Shown one piece after another: positions 17,459-25,692 of a stretch of 64,000 nucleotides of DNA. Both the position numbers and the translations under genes were made by a program. The number at the start of each line of letters is the position of its first letter. The stretch's first letter is position 1. The notes under the pieces were generated by a model. The model made no database searches. It was given only the letters and a program-made list of their open reading frames with translations, and was not told the DNA's origin. The stretch lies in assembly GCF_017351175.1 (NCBI RefSeq), contig NZ_JAFMPN010000011.1, positions 1-64,000 on the forward strand, given 5' to 3'. Origin of the DNA: Desulfovibrio sp. Huiquan2017. GTDB taxonomy: Bacteria > Desulfobacterota > Desulfovibrionia > Desulfovibrionales > Desulfovibrionaceae.

Positions 17459-18265
17459 CTAATCCAACCAATCGATCACGACGTTCTTCCGGGCCGGGAT
17501 GCGCGGGTAGCGGTATTTCGGATAGCCGAGCATCAGGGCGGCGTACACCCCGTGGCCCTCGGGAATGCCCAGTTCCCTACGAATGTTGCAGCAACCCTCG
17601 GCAACCTCCATGAGAAACCCGGCCCAACAGGCGCCCAGGCCATGGGCGTGGGCCGCGAGTTCGAGATAGGCGGCGGCAAGGGCGCAGTCCTCGGCCGGGT
17701 TGAAGCCGTCCTCGGGGGCATGGGCCACGGCCACGTGGGGAGCGCCGTGCAGGATCTTGTCCACGCCGCGCGCCCAGTTCTTGACCACGCCGGGCATGAT
17801 CGAATTGGTGGCCATGTAGTCCACGGTCATGCCCGCCAGGCGGCGGGTGGCCTGGGGCGTGCGGGTCACGATCCAGTGCGCGGGCTGGCCATTCTTGGCG
17901 CTGGGCGCGAAGGCGGACACGGCAAAAAGGTGGTTGAGAACGTCCTCGGGCACGGGCTTGTCCCGGTAGGTGCGAACCGAACGCCGCCCGGACAGGAACT
18001 GGTCGGCCTGGGCCGGGGACAGCTTGAGACCACGGTCCAACGGCGCGCACTGGGCCGGGGACAGGCCCGGGGTCACGGCGGGCATTTCGGGCAGGGTCAC
18101 GGCCCCCACAGGACAGACGGCCACGCAGTGCCCGCAGTTGATGCAGGTTTTCCTGGCGGCGGGGCGGAGCTTGGGAAAGCCCTCGCGGTCTTCGACGATA
18201 AGGTCGAAGGGACATTCGTTCAGACACGCGCCGCAGCGCTTGCAGATATCCTTGTCGGCAAACAT
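17459..18265 (-). CDS. nitroreductase fused to a 2[4Fe-4S] ferredoxin domain
   Basis: This 268-residue cytosolic flavoprotein has an N-terminal bacterial ferredoxin domain with two clusters (CKRCGACLNECP at about 8-19 and CINCGHCVAVCP at about 40-51), then an FMN-binding nitroreductase domain opening with FLSGRRSVRTYRDKPVP. Ferredoxin-nitroreductase fusions are common in anaerobes; electrons would pass from the clusters to FMN for reduction of an unknown substrate. The start is set by GAGGAG; the open frame upstream lacks domain similarity. The two envelope lipoprotein genes upstream may be cotranscribed. Confidence 0.9.
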   Translation of the reverse strand: MFADKDICKRCGACLNECPFDLIVEDREGFPKLRPAARKTCINCGHCVAVCPVGAVTLPEMPAVTPGLSPAQCAPLDRGLKLSPAQADQFLSGRRSVRTYRDKPVPEDVLNHLFAVSAFAPSAKNGQPAHWIVTRTPQATRRLAGMTVDYMATNSIMPGVVKNWARGVDKILHGAPHVAVAHAPEDGFNPAEDCALAAAYLELAAHAHGLGACWAGFLMEVAEGCCNIRRELGIPEGHGVYAALMLGYPKYRYPRIPARKNVVIDWLD

Positions 18266-18320
18266 GTATGCTCCTCGGAGGGGCTGCCCGGCGGACCGGG
18301 GAAAATCGGGCGGAACCGGG

Positions 18321-18884
18321 CTACTTCCTCGCGGCCGCGGCAATGGCCGGAATGGCCTCGTACATGACCCCGCGCAGGGCCTCGGCCAGAATGTCGGCCT
18401 CGGAGGAATAGCCGGGCACGACCACGTCCTCCACTTCACTGATATACTTCTCGACGTGCACGGTCTCGCCGCCGCGCAAAACCTTGATGCGCACGGAGAC
18501 GCGGCCCTTGTATGTGGTCATGCCGGTCTGGTTCAGGGACAATTCCAGGACCTCGCCGGTAACCACGGGATTGTCGTCGGGCGTGAGCGTGACGGTCCGG
18601 TACTTGGGCTTGCAACCGGCGTTCTCCAACTCGTCGAACAGGGCCCAGCCCACCCATTCGGCCACATCGGACAGGGACGTGATGGTCTGGTTGTCCGAGG
18701 TCTTGCCCAGGGCCACCGCAGGCCGCTTGTCCTCGAAGCGAAAGACCGTGATCTCGCCCGCACACGGGGAGTCGGTGGAAATCAGCGCGTACTTCAGCTT
18801 GATGGCGTTGCCGGCCGCGCACCCGGCGGTCAGCAGGGCCAGGGCCAGGGCCGAAAAGGCCAGCCGTTTCATATATGTCTTCAT
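18321..18884 (-). CDS. putative envelope lipoprotein (YajG-like)
   Basis: This protein of 187 residues carries a lipoprotein signal (LLTAGC, Cys about 22). The mature part (KYALISTDSPCAGEITVFRFEDKR, then EWVGWALFDELENAG) resembles YajG/DUF4410-type lipoproteins, with a predicted alpha/beta fold. Function is unknown. The ATG is taken because GGAGA lies 8 nt upstream; a second ATG five codons later would also leave a complete signal. It lies 13 nt after the upstream lipoprotein gene and 55 nt before the nitroreductase gene. Confidence 0.65.
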   Translation of the reverse strand: MKTYMKRLAFSALALALLTAGCAAGNAIKLKYALISTDSPCAGEITVFRFEDKRPAVALGKTSDNQTITSLSDVAEWVGWALFDELENAGCKPKYRTVTLTPDDNPVVTGEVLELSLNQTGMTTYKGRVSVRIKVLRGGETVHVEKYISEVEDVVVPGYSSEADILAEALRGVMYEAIPAIAAAARK

Positions 18885-18897
18885 CAAAAGGTCTCCA

Positions 18898-19299
18898 TCA
18901 GATTTCGTCGCCCTTGACGGGCGGTTCCCCGGCGGCCGGGGGCGTGTTGTCGTCCAGTTCGGATTCCATCCTGTCCAGGAGCTTGCGGGTCAGATCCATG
19001 AGCCGATCGAGATTCTCGGCCACAAAGCCCTTGGCCTTGGCGTCCAATTCCTCATCCGAAGGGGCCGGTTCACGGAGGGTTTCGCCCCCGTCCTTGCCGG
19101 ACTCAAGCAGGGCGCGGATGTCCTCAAGGTTCCCGCGCACGCGGGCCAACTCCTCGCGAACCGCCTTGTCGCGCGCGGCCGCCTCCTGCTTCAGGGCCTT
19201 GACCTCGGCCTCCAGGGCGTCCACGCGGTCGGCATCGGGACCGGGACCGGTGCAGGCGAACAAGGCCAGCGCCAGGGCGAGTGCGGCCAATCGTTTCAT
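18898..19299 (-). CDS. coiled-coil lipoprotein
   Basis: This 133-residue protein has a lipobox ending LFAC (Cys about 16). A Pro-rich start is followed by a strongly heptadic coiled coil (about 24-62: VDALEAEVKALKQEAAARD and onward), then an acidic tail with a second helix. It resembles small periplasmic coiled-coil lipoproteins. No enzymatic motif is seen. AAGGAG lies upstream of the chosen ATG. It is probably cotranscribed with the YajG-like gene that follows. Confidence 0.65.
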   Translation of the reverse strand: MKRLAALALALALFACTGPGPDADRVDALEAEVKALKQEAAARDKAVREELARVRGNLEDIRALLESGKDGGETLREPAPSDEELDAKAKGFVAENLDRLMDLTRKLLDRMESELDDNTPPAAGEPPVKGDEI

Positions 19300-19469
19300 G
19301 GGCGTCTCCTTCGCATGGTCTCCGATACCACATCCCATCACGGGCTGACAATGCGCAAGCGCGGCCCGCCCCGCCGGGAAAGGAGTTCCGCTTCTTGCCT
19401 TTCGTCTATAAATCCGTACAATGCCCTCATCCTGGATGCTTTTCTATCCTCAGAGAGATGACACCGGCA

Positions 19470-19931
19470 ATGAACAAACTCCGCGCCCTGATCCTCCTCC
19501 TCGCCCTGGCCGTCCTGACGGCCGTCCCGGCCATGGCCTCCGACTACGTCCATAGCCCCCACCCCACCGGCTTTCGCGGCCTGACATGGGGTTCTTCCCC
19601 GTCCGAAGACAAAGGGCTGGTTCCGGTCCAGGAACCGGGCTTCGAAAACACCTATTTCAAACGCGACGAGCCCAAGACCTTCGGCAAGGCCGAGATCATG
19701 TCCGTGGCCTATTATTTCCACGAGGACAAGCTCTACCGCGTGGGCGTCGCCTTCAAGGGAAGGGTCAACCAATTCTTCCTCAAGGACATGCTCATGCAGC
19801 GCTACGGCGCGGGCCGGGGCATAGGCTTCCGCTACGGCTGGATGTGGCCCGATTTTTCCATCGAGCTGAATTACGACAACGACAAGGACAGCGGCAGCCT
19901 CTACTATACGTTTGAAGGCGCCCTGAAATAA
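19470..19931 (+). CDS. exported hypothetical protein
   Basis: This 153-residue protein has a cleavable signal peptide (about 1-22, ending AMA). The mature part has FRGLTWGSSPSED near the start and a central YYFHEDKLYRVGVAFKG block. This recalls small periplasmic proteins with alternating beta strands in which an FrGxxWG opening is followed by a lipid- or ligand-binding-like sheet. I cannot assign a function. An ATG four codons upstream is in frame but has no spacing for its SD. The GGDEF gene follows after 10 nt. Confidence 0.6.
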   Translation: MNKLRALILLLALAVLTAVPAMASDYVHSPHPTGFRGLTWGSSPSEDKGLVPVQEPGFENTYFKRDEPKTFGKAEIMSVAYYFHEDKLYRVGVAFKGRVNQFFLKDMLMQRYGAGRGIGFRYGWMWPDFSIELNYDNDKDSGSLYYTFEGALK

Positions 19932-19941
19932 CCGCTCCCCC

Positions 19942-20733
19942 ATGCCCACGGATCACCCCGCCGCCCCACGGCCCACGGCGCGCCACAAGGTCCTGTACGC
20001 CGCAAGCGTCCTGGCCTTGGCCGTGCTGCTGTGCGTCTGTTTCGGAGTGGTCTACACCCTGCGCCTGGACCCGGGCGGGAACTACGACAGGCTCATGCAG
20101 TTGGCCTACCTGTGCATGGTGGCCGGGTTTCTGGTCCTCGCGGCCCAGGGGCTGCTCGTATTCAAGAAAATCCTGGCCGGGATGAACCGGGATGCAGCCC
20201 GGGCGGACGATCTGGCCGAGCAGATGCAGCGCCTGGCGGTGCTGGACGGCCTGACCCAGGCCTACAACCGGGGCAAATTCGAAGAGGTCATGACCCGGGA
20301 GCTGGGCAACGTCCGGCGCTATGGGCTGGACCTGTCCGGGATCATGCTCGACGTGGACGAATTCCGGACCATCAACCAAACCCACGGCTATTCCGCCGGA
20401 GACCGCCTCCTGGCCAACCTGGCCCACTACCTGGAAGCGCAGATCAGGACCAACGACCTCCTTTTCCGCTGGCACGGCGGCAAATTCGTCATCCTCTGCC
20501 CGCACACGGATGTTGACCGGGCCGCCATCGTGGCCGAGAAGCTCCGCATGCTCGTAGGCCACAAGCTCTTCGGCGGCAAGATCCGCATGACCCTTTCCCT
20601 GGGCGTGGTCCAGGCCGAGGAGGAAGATACCACCACGGACTTCACCCAGCGGTTGCAATCGGGCCTGGCCGCATCCAAGAACGCCGGACGGGACAAAGTC
20701 ACTGTGGTTCGGCCCCGAATGTTCCCGAACTGA
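19942..20733 (+). CDS. membrane GGDEF-domain protein with degenerate active site
   Basis: This 263-residue inner-membrane protein has two TM helices (about 17-39 and 54-75), a short linker helix, then a diguanylate-cyclase fold (about 98-255: LDGLTQAYNRGKFEEV, MLDVDEFRTINQTHG, SAGDRLL). The signature is HGGKF at about 178-182 instead of GGDEF, so metal- and GTP-handling residues are lost. There is no I-site RxxD immediately upstream. It is more likely a c-di-GMP or GTP sensor, or a dimerisation module, than a cyclase. It forms a unit with the preceding exported-protein gene. Confidence 0.82.
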   Translation: MPTDHPAAPRPTARHKVLYAASVLALAVLLCVCFGVVYTLRLDPGGNYDRLMQLAYLCMVAGFLVLAAQGLLVFKKILAGMNRDAARADDLAEQMQRLAVLDGLTQAYNRGKFEEVMTRELGNVRRYGLDLSGIMLDVDEFRTINQTHGYSAGDRLLANLAHYLEAQIRTNDLLFRWHGGKFVILCPHTDVDRAAIVAEKLRMLVGHKLFGGKIRMTLSLGVVQAEEEDTTTDFTQRLQSGLAASKNAGRDKVTVVRPRMFPN

Positions 20734-20859
20734 GGCCGCCCCTCCGGGCCCCGCACGCGACGTCGCAAACAATCGTTTCGACCCATTTCCTTTTTTTCCA
20801 TTTATACGCTATATGGAGAGTGCGATAGTCAGACACTCCGAACAGGATGACCCGCCGCC

Positions 20860-23340
20860 ATGCCGCAGGACAAAAACACGCACTACCTCAAGTACGCCCC
20901 CATCAAGGTCCTTTTGCCCTCGGTCCTGATGCTTCTGCTCTTTACCGGTTCCATTTTCCTTTATCTCCTGCCGTCCGTGGAAACGACCCTGCTCGATGTC
21001 GAGAAGGAAAAGGTCGTGGAGATCACCGACACCGTGATCGGCACCCTAACGCACCTGAACGACATGGCCATGCGGGGCGAAATCTCCCTGGAATACGCCG
21101 AACGATTGGGCGCGGGTTTCGTCAAGGCCACCCGCTACGGCCCGAACGCCAAGGCCTACTTCTGGATCACGGACCTGACCCCCCGCATGATCATGCACCC
21201 CTACCGCCCGGAGCTGAACGGCCGGGACCTGACCGACTACCGCGACCGCGAGGGCAAGCGGATCTTCATGGAATTCGTTCGCGTGGCCAGGCGCACTCCG
21301 GACGCCTTCGTGAACTATTACTGGCAATGGCAGGACCAGCCCGACCGCATCGTCCGCAAGCTCTCGCACGTGCGCCTGTTCGCCCCATGGGGCTGGGTCC
21401 TCGGCACAGGACTGTACACCGACGAAGTGCAGACCGAAATCGGCGTGTACCGCGACCATGTGGCCCTGATCTTCCTCGGCATCCTTCTGTCCAGCGCCCT
21501 GCTTTCGCTGTACGTCATCCGGCAGGCGGGCATGACCGAGCGAAAGAAGATCCAGATCCAGGGACAACGGGAAAAGCTGGTCCGCGTGCTCCAGGAAAGC
21601 GAGGAGCGCTACCGGACCATCGCGGACTTCGGCTACGACTGGGAGATATGGATCGGCACGGACGGCGCGGTCCACTACTGCTCCCCGGCCTGCCAGCGGA
21701 TTACCGGCCATCCGCCCGAGCGGTTCTTTGAAAGCCCCGGCCTGATCCGGGAAATCATCCTCAAGGACGACCTGGACGCCTGGGACGCCTATCTGGTGGA
21801 GGCCAATTCCGACCGGGGCGCTCCGCTGGACTTCCGCATCCTGACCGCCGACGGAAAGACCCGCTGGCTCGGCGCGGTCGGCCGGGCCGTGTCCGGCATC
21901 GGCGGCAAGCCGCTGGGCATGCGCCTGAGCTTCCGCGACATCACCGATCGCAAGGCCATGGAAGAGCAGCTCCGCCACCAGGCCCTGCACGATCCCCTGA
22001 CCAACCTGGCCAACCGGACCCTGTGCCTGGACCGGCTGGGCCAGGCCATGCGAAGGGCCAAACGGCGCGAGAACTATTTCTTCGCGGTCGTCTTCCTGGA
22101 CCTCGACCGCTTCAAGATCATCAACGATTCCCTGGGCCACCGCTTCGGCGACATGGTCCTGACCGAAACGGGCATCCGGCTGACCAGCGAAATGCGCGCC
22201 CTGGACACGGTCTCGCGATTCGGCGGCGACGAATTCGTCCTGCTCCTGGACGAGCTGTCCAGTCCGGGCGAGGCCATCCGCATCATCAAGCGCGTGCGCG
22301 AACGACTGTCCGAGCCGTTCCGCTTCAACGGCAACGAGGTCCAGACCACGGCCAGTTTCGGCATCGTCCTCAGCCCGGTGACGGACGGCAAGGCCGCCGA
22401 TGTACTCCAGCACGCCAACATAGCCATGCACCGCGCAAAGGAGGCCGGACGCAACCGCTTCAAGGTCTTCACCGAACGCATGCTCGAAACGGCCGTGGAT
22501 CAATTGACCCTGGAAAACGACATGCGCCGGGGGCTGGCCAACGACGAATTCCGCGTGGTTTATCAGCCGATCATGGATCTGGCCGGTTCGGACATCGTCG
22601 GCTTCGAGGCCCTGGCCCGTTGGGACCACCCGGACCGGGGAGCCATCCCGCCCGGCGAGTTCATCCCCATGGCCGAAGAGTCCGGGCTGATCATCCCGCT
22701 GGGCGAGTGGGTCCTGCAACAGGCCCTGCGCACCCTGGCCGGGTGGCGCAACGAAACCGAAGGCGTGGACGACATCTTCATGTCCGTGAACCTGTCGAGC
22801 AAACAGTTCGCACGCGTCGAGCTGGACAAGATTGTGGTCAAAACCCTGGATCGGTACGGGCTGCCGCCCTCCTGCCTCAAGCTCGAAATCACCGAGTCCT
22901 CCATCATGGGCAACCCCGAATCCTCCCTGCGCATCCTCAACCGGCTCAAGAAGGCCGGGGTGCACTTCTCCATCGACGACTTCGGCACGGGTTACTCCTC
23001 CCTGGCCCAACTCCAGCAACTGCCGGTGGACACCCTCAAGGTGGACCGGGCCTTCATCACGCGCATGCGCACCGACCCGGAGAACATGGAGATCGTCAGG
23101 GCGGTCATCGCTCTGGGGCACTCCCTGGACCTCAACGTGGTCGCCGAAGGCGTGGAAAACCCGGAACAGCTCTGCTCGTTGCTCAACCTGTCCTGCAACT
23201 GCGTCCAGGGCTTCTACTTCCACGAACCCATGAGCGCGGCCACGGCCCGGGAGCTGCTCAAGCAACGCACCACCGGGACCGCCGAACAAATCCGGCAAAA
23301 GATGGATGCGGCCAGGCGCGACTGCAAACCCGGGGAGTAG
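20860..23340 (+). CDS. Cache-PAS-GGDEF-EAL c-di-GMP signalling protein
   Basis: This 826-residue membrane protein has a TM helix (about 17-37), a periplasmic single-Cache sensor (about 40-205, ending VRLFAPWGWVLGTGLY), a second TM (about 208-228), a PAS domain (about 248-365), a GGDEF domain with intact RFGGDEF (about 453-459), and an EAL domain with intact EAL (about 580), DDFGTGYSSL and the KVDRAFI motifs. Both catalytic signatures are complete, so it could make or break c-di-GMP in response to an external ligand. A bidirectional terminator follows. Confidence 0.93.
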   Translation: MPQDKNTHYLKYAPIKVLLPSVLMLLLFTGSIFLYLLPSVETTLLDVEKEKVVEITDTVIGTLTHLNDMAMRGEISLEYAERLGAGFVKATRYGPNAKAYFWITDLTPRMIMHPYRPELNGRDLTDYRDREGKRIFMEFVRVARRTPDAFVNYYWQWQDQPDRIVRKLSHVRLFAPWGWVLGTGLYTDEVQTEIGVYRDHVALIFLGILLSSALLSLYVIRQAGMTERKKIQIQGQREKLVRVLQESEERYRTIADFGYDWEIWIGTDGAVHYCSPACQRITGHPPERFFESPGLIREIILKDDLDAWDAYLVEANSDRGAPLDFRILTADGKTRWLGAVGRAVSGIGGKPLGMRLSFRDITDRKAMEEQLRHQALHDPLTNLANRTLCLDRLGQAMRRAKRRENYFFAVVFLDLDRFKIINDSLGHRFGDMVLTETGIRLTSEMRALDTVSRFGGDEFVLLLDELSSPGEAIRIIKRVRERLSEPFRFNGNEVQTTASFGIVLSPVTDGKAADVLQHANIAMHRAKEAGRNRFKVFTERMLETAVDQLTLENDMRRGLANDEFRVVYQPIMDLAGSDIVGFEALARWDHPDRGAIPPGEFIPMAEESGLIIPLGEWVLQQALRTLAGWRNETEGVDDIFMSVNLSSKQFARVELDKIVVKTLDRYGLPPSCLKLEITESSIMGNPESSLRILNRLKKAGVHFSIDDFGTGYSSLAQLQQLPVDTLKVDRAFITRMRTDPENMEIVRAVIALGHSLDLNVVAEGVENPEQLCSLLNLSCNCVQGFYFHEPMSAATARELLKQRTTGTAEQIRQKMDAARRDCKPGE

Positions 23341-23360
23341 CCCGACGCGGACGCCCGACG

Positions 23361-23401
23361 CGAAAACGCCCTGCCCGGCAATGCCGGACAGGGCGTTTTC
23401 G
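23361..23401. terminator. bidirectional terminator
   Basis: GAAAACGCCCTG/CAGGGCGTTTTC stem with an inner CCGGC/GCCGG, between convergent genes. Confidence 0.88.
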
Positions 23402-23427
23402 TTCGGCCAACGCACGAACCGGGCGCG

Positions 23428-24186
23428 TCAGCGCGCGCCGCCCCCGCCCCTCGGGCCATACTTGTCCACAAACCAGCGTACCTGGCGGCAGACACCCATG
23501 AGCAGGTTGAACTCGTTGCGCTTCAAGTTGATCTTGCTGAAGAACCGGCGCACCGGGAGCATCCAGTAGTCCGGGTTGTCGTCCTTGAGGAAGTCGATGG
23601 CCAGCAGGGTTTCCTGGAGATTGGAGAACAGGGCTTCCTGTTCCTTGACCGTGGTCGGGCGCTCCTCGGGCGGGCCATCCGCCACGAGGGGGGCGGCCAG
23701 GGAGCGCTTGAAGCATTCGTACAGGACCACGACCACCGCTTGGGCCAGGTTCAGGGAAGTGCCCTCGCGATTGGTGGGGATGGTCATCAACCCGGAGCAA
23801 ACGGCGGTCTCCTCGTTGGTCAGCCCCTTGTCCTCGGGACCGAAGACCACGGCCACCCGGCCGCCCGTGCGCAGCCGCTCGTCCACCACGTTCGCCAGGG
23901 TCTCGGGACTCATGATCCCCTTTCGCCAGCCCCCGGTGCGGGCCGTGGTGCCGAAAATCGCGGTGCAGCCCTCCACGGCCTGGGCCAGAGTGTCCACGAT
24001 ACGCGCCGACTCCAGGATGTGCCGGGCGTGGACCGTGGCCAGGGGCAGGGCCTTGTCCATATTGAAGTTGTACGGATCGACCACCACCAGACGGGACACG
24101 CCCATGTTCAGGCAGGCGCGGGCGGCGGAGCCGATATTCTCCGGGTATTTGGGGCGGAACAGGACCACCACGAGTTCATCCAGCAT
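23428..24186 (-). CDS. TrmJ-like SpoU-class RNA methyltransferase
   Basis: This protein of 252 residues belongs to the SPOUT/TrmH class: RPKYPENIGSAARAC (motif 1, about 11-25), VVFGPEDKGLTNEE (motif 2) and IPTNREGTSLNLAQAV (motif 3). The C-terminal extension matches TrmJ, which methylates the 2'-O of nucleotide 32 of tRNA using AdoMet. An AAGGAGGG ribosome site fixes the start. The family assignment is firm; the exact tRNA position is inferred. Confidence 0.88.
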   Translation of the reverse strand: MLDELVVVLFRPKYPENIGSAARACLNMGVSRLVVVDPYNFNMDKALPLATVHARHILESARIVDTLAQAVEGCTAIFGTTARTGGWRKGIMSPETLANVVDERLRTGGRVAVVFGPEDKGLTNEETAVCSGLMTIPTNREGTSLNLAQAVVVVLYECFKRSLAAPLVADGPPEERPTTVKEQEALFSNLQETLLAIDFLKDDNPDYWMLPVRRFFSKINLKRNEFNLLMGVCRQVRWFVDKYGPRGGGGAR

Positions 24187-24507
24187 GGATACCCTCCTTG
24201 GGCATTGACGACGAGGCATGTACCACACCGGCCGGGGATGTCAAAACGCCCGTTGCGCGCCGCCGCAGGCGCCGGCCCCGCGTTCCCGGCCTCGGGGACA
24301 TAAGAACTGGTTATGTAAAAGATAGTTAATTCAGGCAGAGAGAGCGGCATTACCGGAAAACGACATTGAATTATCCGTCATTCTGTGCGACAAGGGGATA
24401 CCGGGTGGAATAGCCTTCCCCCGGGGGTGTGTCTTGCCGCCCACGCACTGCGGGGACGGTAAAAAGTTGCGGTCCTTATTAACTTCTGTGGTTCCTTAGG
24501 AGGAAAC
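24187..24507. other. 321-bp intergenic region before the TAXI-TRAP genes
   Basis: This divergent gap should hold promoters for the methyltransferase and the transporter. I see no clear sigma-54 or strong sigma-70 pair. A TAGGAGGAAAC ribosome site ends it. A CCCCCGGGGG palindrome lies near 24419. Confidence 0.4.
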
Positions 24508-25476
24508 ATGAAACGGATTTACATCCTGGTCTTTGCCCTTGCCCTAGTTTTCGGCATGTCTTTCGAAGCGCACGCCAAAAAACGCTATGTCTTCGGCGGC
24601 GGTCCGGCGGGCGGCACCTTCCAGATCGTCGCCAACGCCATCCAGGTCTTCGGTCCCATCAAAGACAATCCCGACTTTTCCATCAAGGCCCAGTCCTCGG
24701 GCGGCTCCACCGAGAACCTGCGCACGGTCAATGCGGGCCGTTGCGCCTTCGGCACCGTGTACGCGGGCGAGGTCTATCTCGGCCGTAACGGCAAGTTGAC
24801 CGGCGATCCGAACAAGTACGAGAACATCCTGACCGTGGGCTATCTCTATGGCGCGCCCGCCCAGTTGGTCGTCCGCAAGGGGTCGGGCATCGCCTCTGCC
24901 AAGGACCTGGCCGGGAAAAAAGTCGGCGTGGGCAACGCCGGTTCCGGCGCGTTCGCCAACTGCGAACGGTTCTTCACCCACCTGGGCATCTGGGACAAGA
25001 TCGAGCGCAACGCCATGGGCTACAACGACGCGGCCCAGGCCTTCGGCAACGAGCAGCTCGACGCCTTCTGGCTGCTGACCGCCTACCCGTCCGGGGCCGT
25101 CATCATGGCCGCCCAGACCAACGACATCGACCTGGTGGACGTCGGGGCGGATGCCGAGAACTCCGGCTATTACGCGGCCTACCCCTACTTCGGCAAGCTG
25201 ACCATCCCGGCGGGCACCTACCGCGGGGTGGATCACGACACCCCCTCTTTCTTCGATTCCGCGCTGCTCGTGGCCAACGCCGACGTGCCCGCCGAGGACG
25301 TCTATCAACTCCTCAAGGCCGTCTGGTCCGAAGCGGGCCTGAAGCACATGGTCGAACAGAAGAAGACGTTCAAGGCCATGAGCGTGGCCGACGGCCTCAA
25401 GGGCATAAACCCGGCCGCCACGCCCCTGCACCCCGGTGCGGTGAAGTTCTGGAAGGAAATGGGCGTCCTGAAGTAG
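24508..25476 (+). CDS. TAXI-family TRAP transporter solute-binding protein
   Basis: This 322-residue protein has a signal peptide (about 1-23) and a periplasmic binding fold typical of the TAXI family: GGGPAGGTFQ (about 31-40), SSGGSTENLR, and GKKVGVGNAGSG. It captures a carboxylate-type substrate and hands it to the fused TRAP permease encoded next (217 nt downstream). Known TAXI substrates include glutamate and 2-oxoglutarate; the substrate here is unknown. The AGGAGG site is strong. Confidence 0.92.
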   Translation: MKRIYILVFALALVFGMSFEAHAKKRYVFGGGPAGGTFQIVANAIQVFGPIKDNPDFSIKAQSSGGSTENLRTVNAGRCAFGTVYAGEVYLGRNGKLTGDPNKYENILTVGYLYGAPAQLVVRKGSGIASAKDLAGKKVGVGNAGSGAFANCERFFTHLGIWDKIERNAMGYNDAAQAFGNEQLDAFWLLTAYPSGAVIMAAQTNDIDLVDVGADAENSGYYAAYPYFGKLTIPAGTYRGVDHDTPSFFDSALLVANADVPAEDVYQLLKAVWSEAGLKHMVEQKKTFKAMSVADGLKGINPAATPLHPGAVKFWKEMGVLK

Positions 25477-25692
25477 GCCCCCGCTCCCGACATCGTGCAC
25501 GGGCGGGCCGCACGGTCCGCCCGCATCGCGCGCCCGGCGGACTCCGATCCCGCCCGCCGGGCCGCGCGCATGAAACCGATCCGCCTCGCTCGGCCCGGCC
25601 GATCTCCCGCCATGGGCGTTCGCCGCCCGGTCCGTCTCCGCGGCGCGGCACATTTTCAACCGCTGTCCCGGCGGGACAGCCGAGAGCGCGCA

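Noticed and set aside
21046..23415. A 789-codon open frame antisense to the GGDEF-EAL gene
   Set aside because: GC-driven shadow; sequence is Gly/Val/His-rich without domains.
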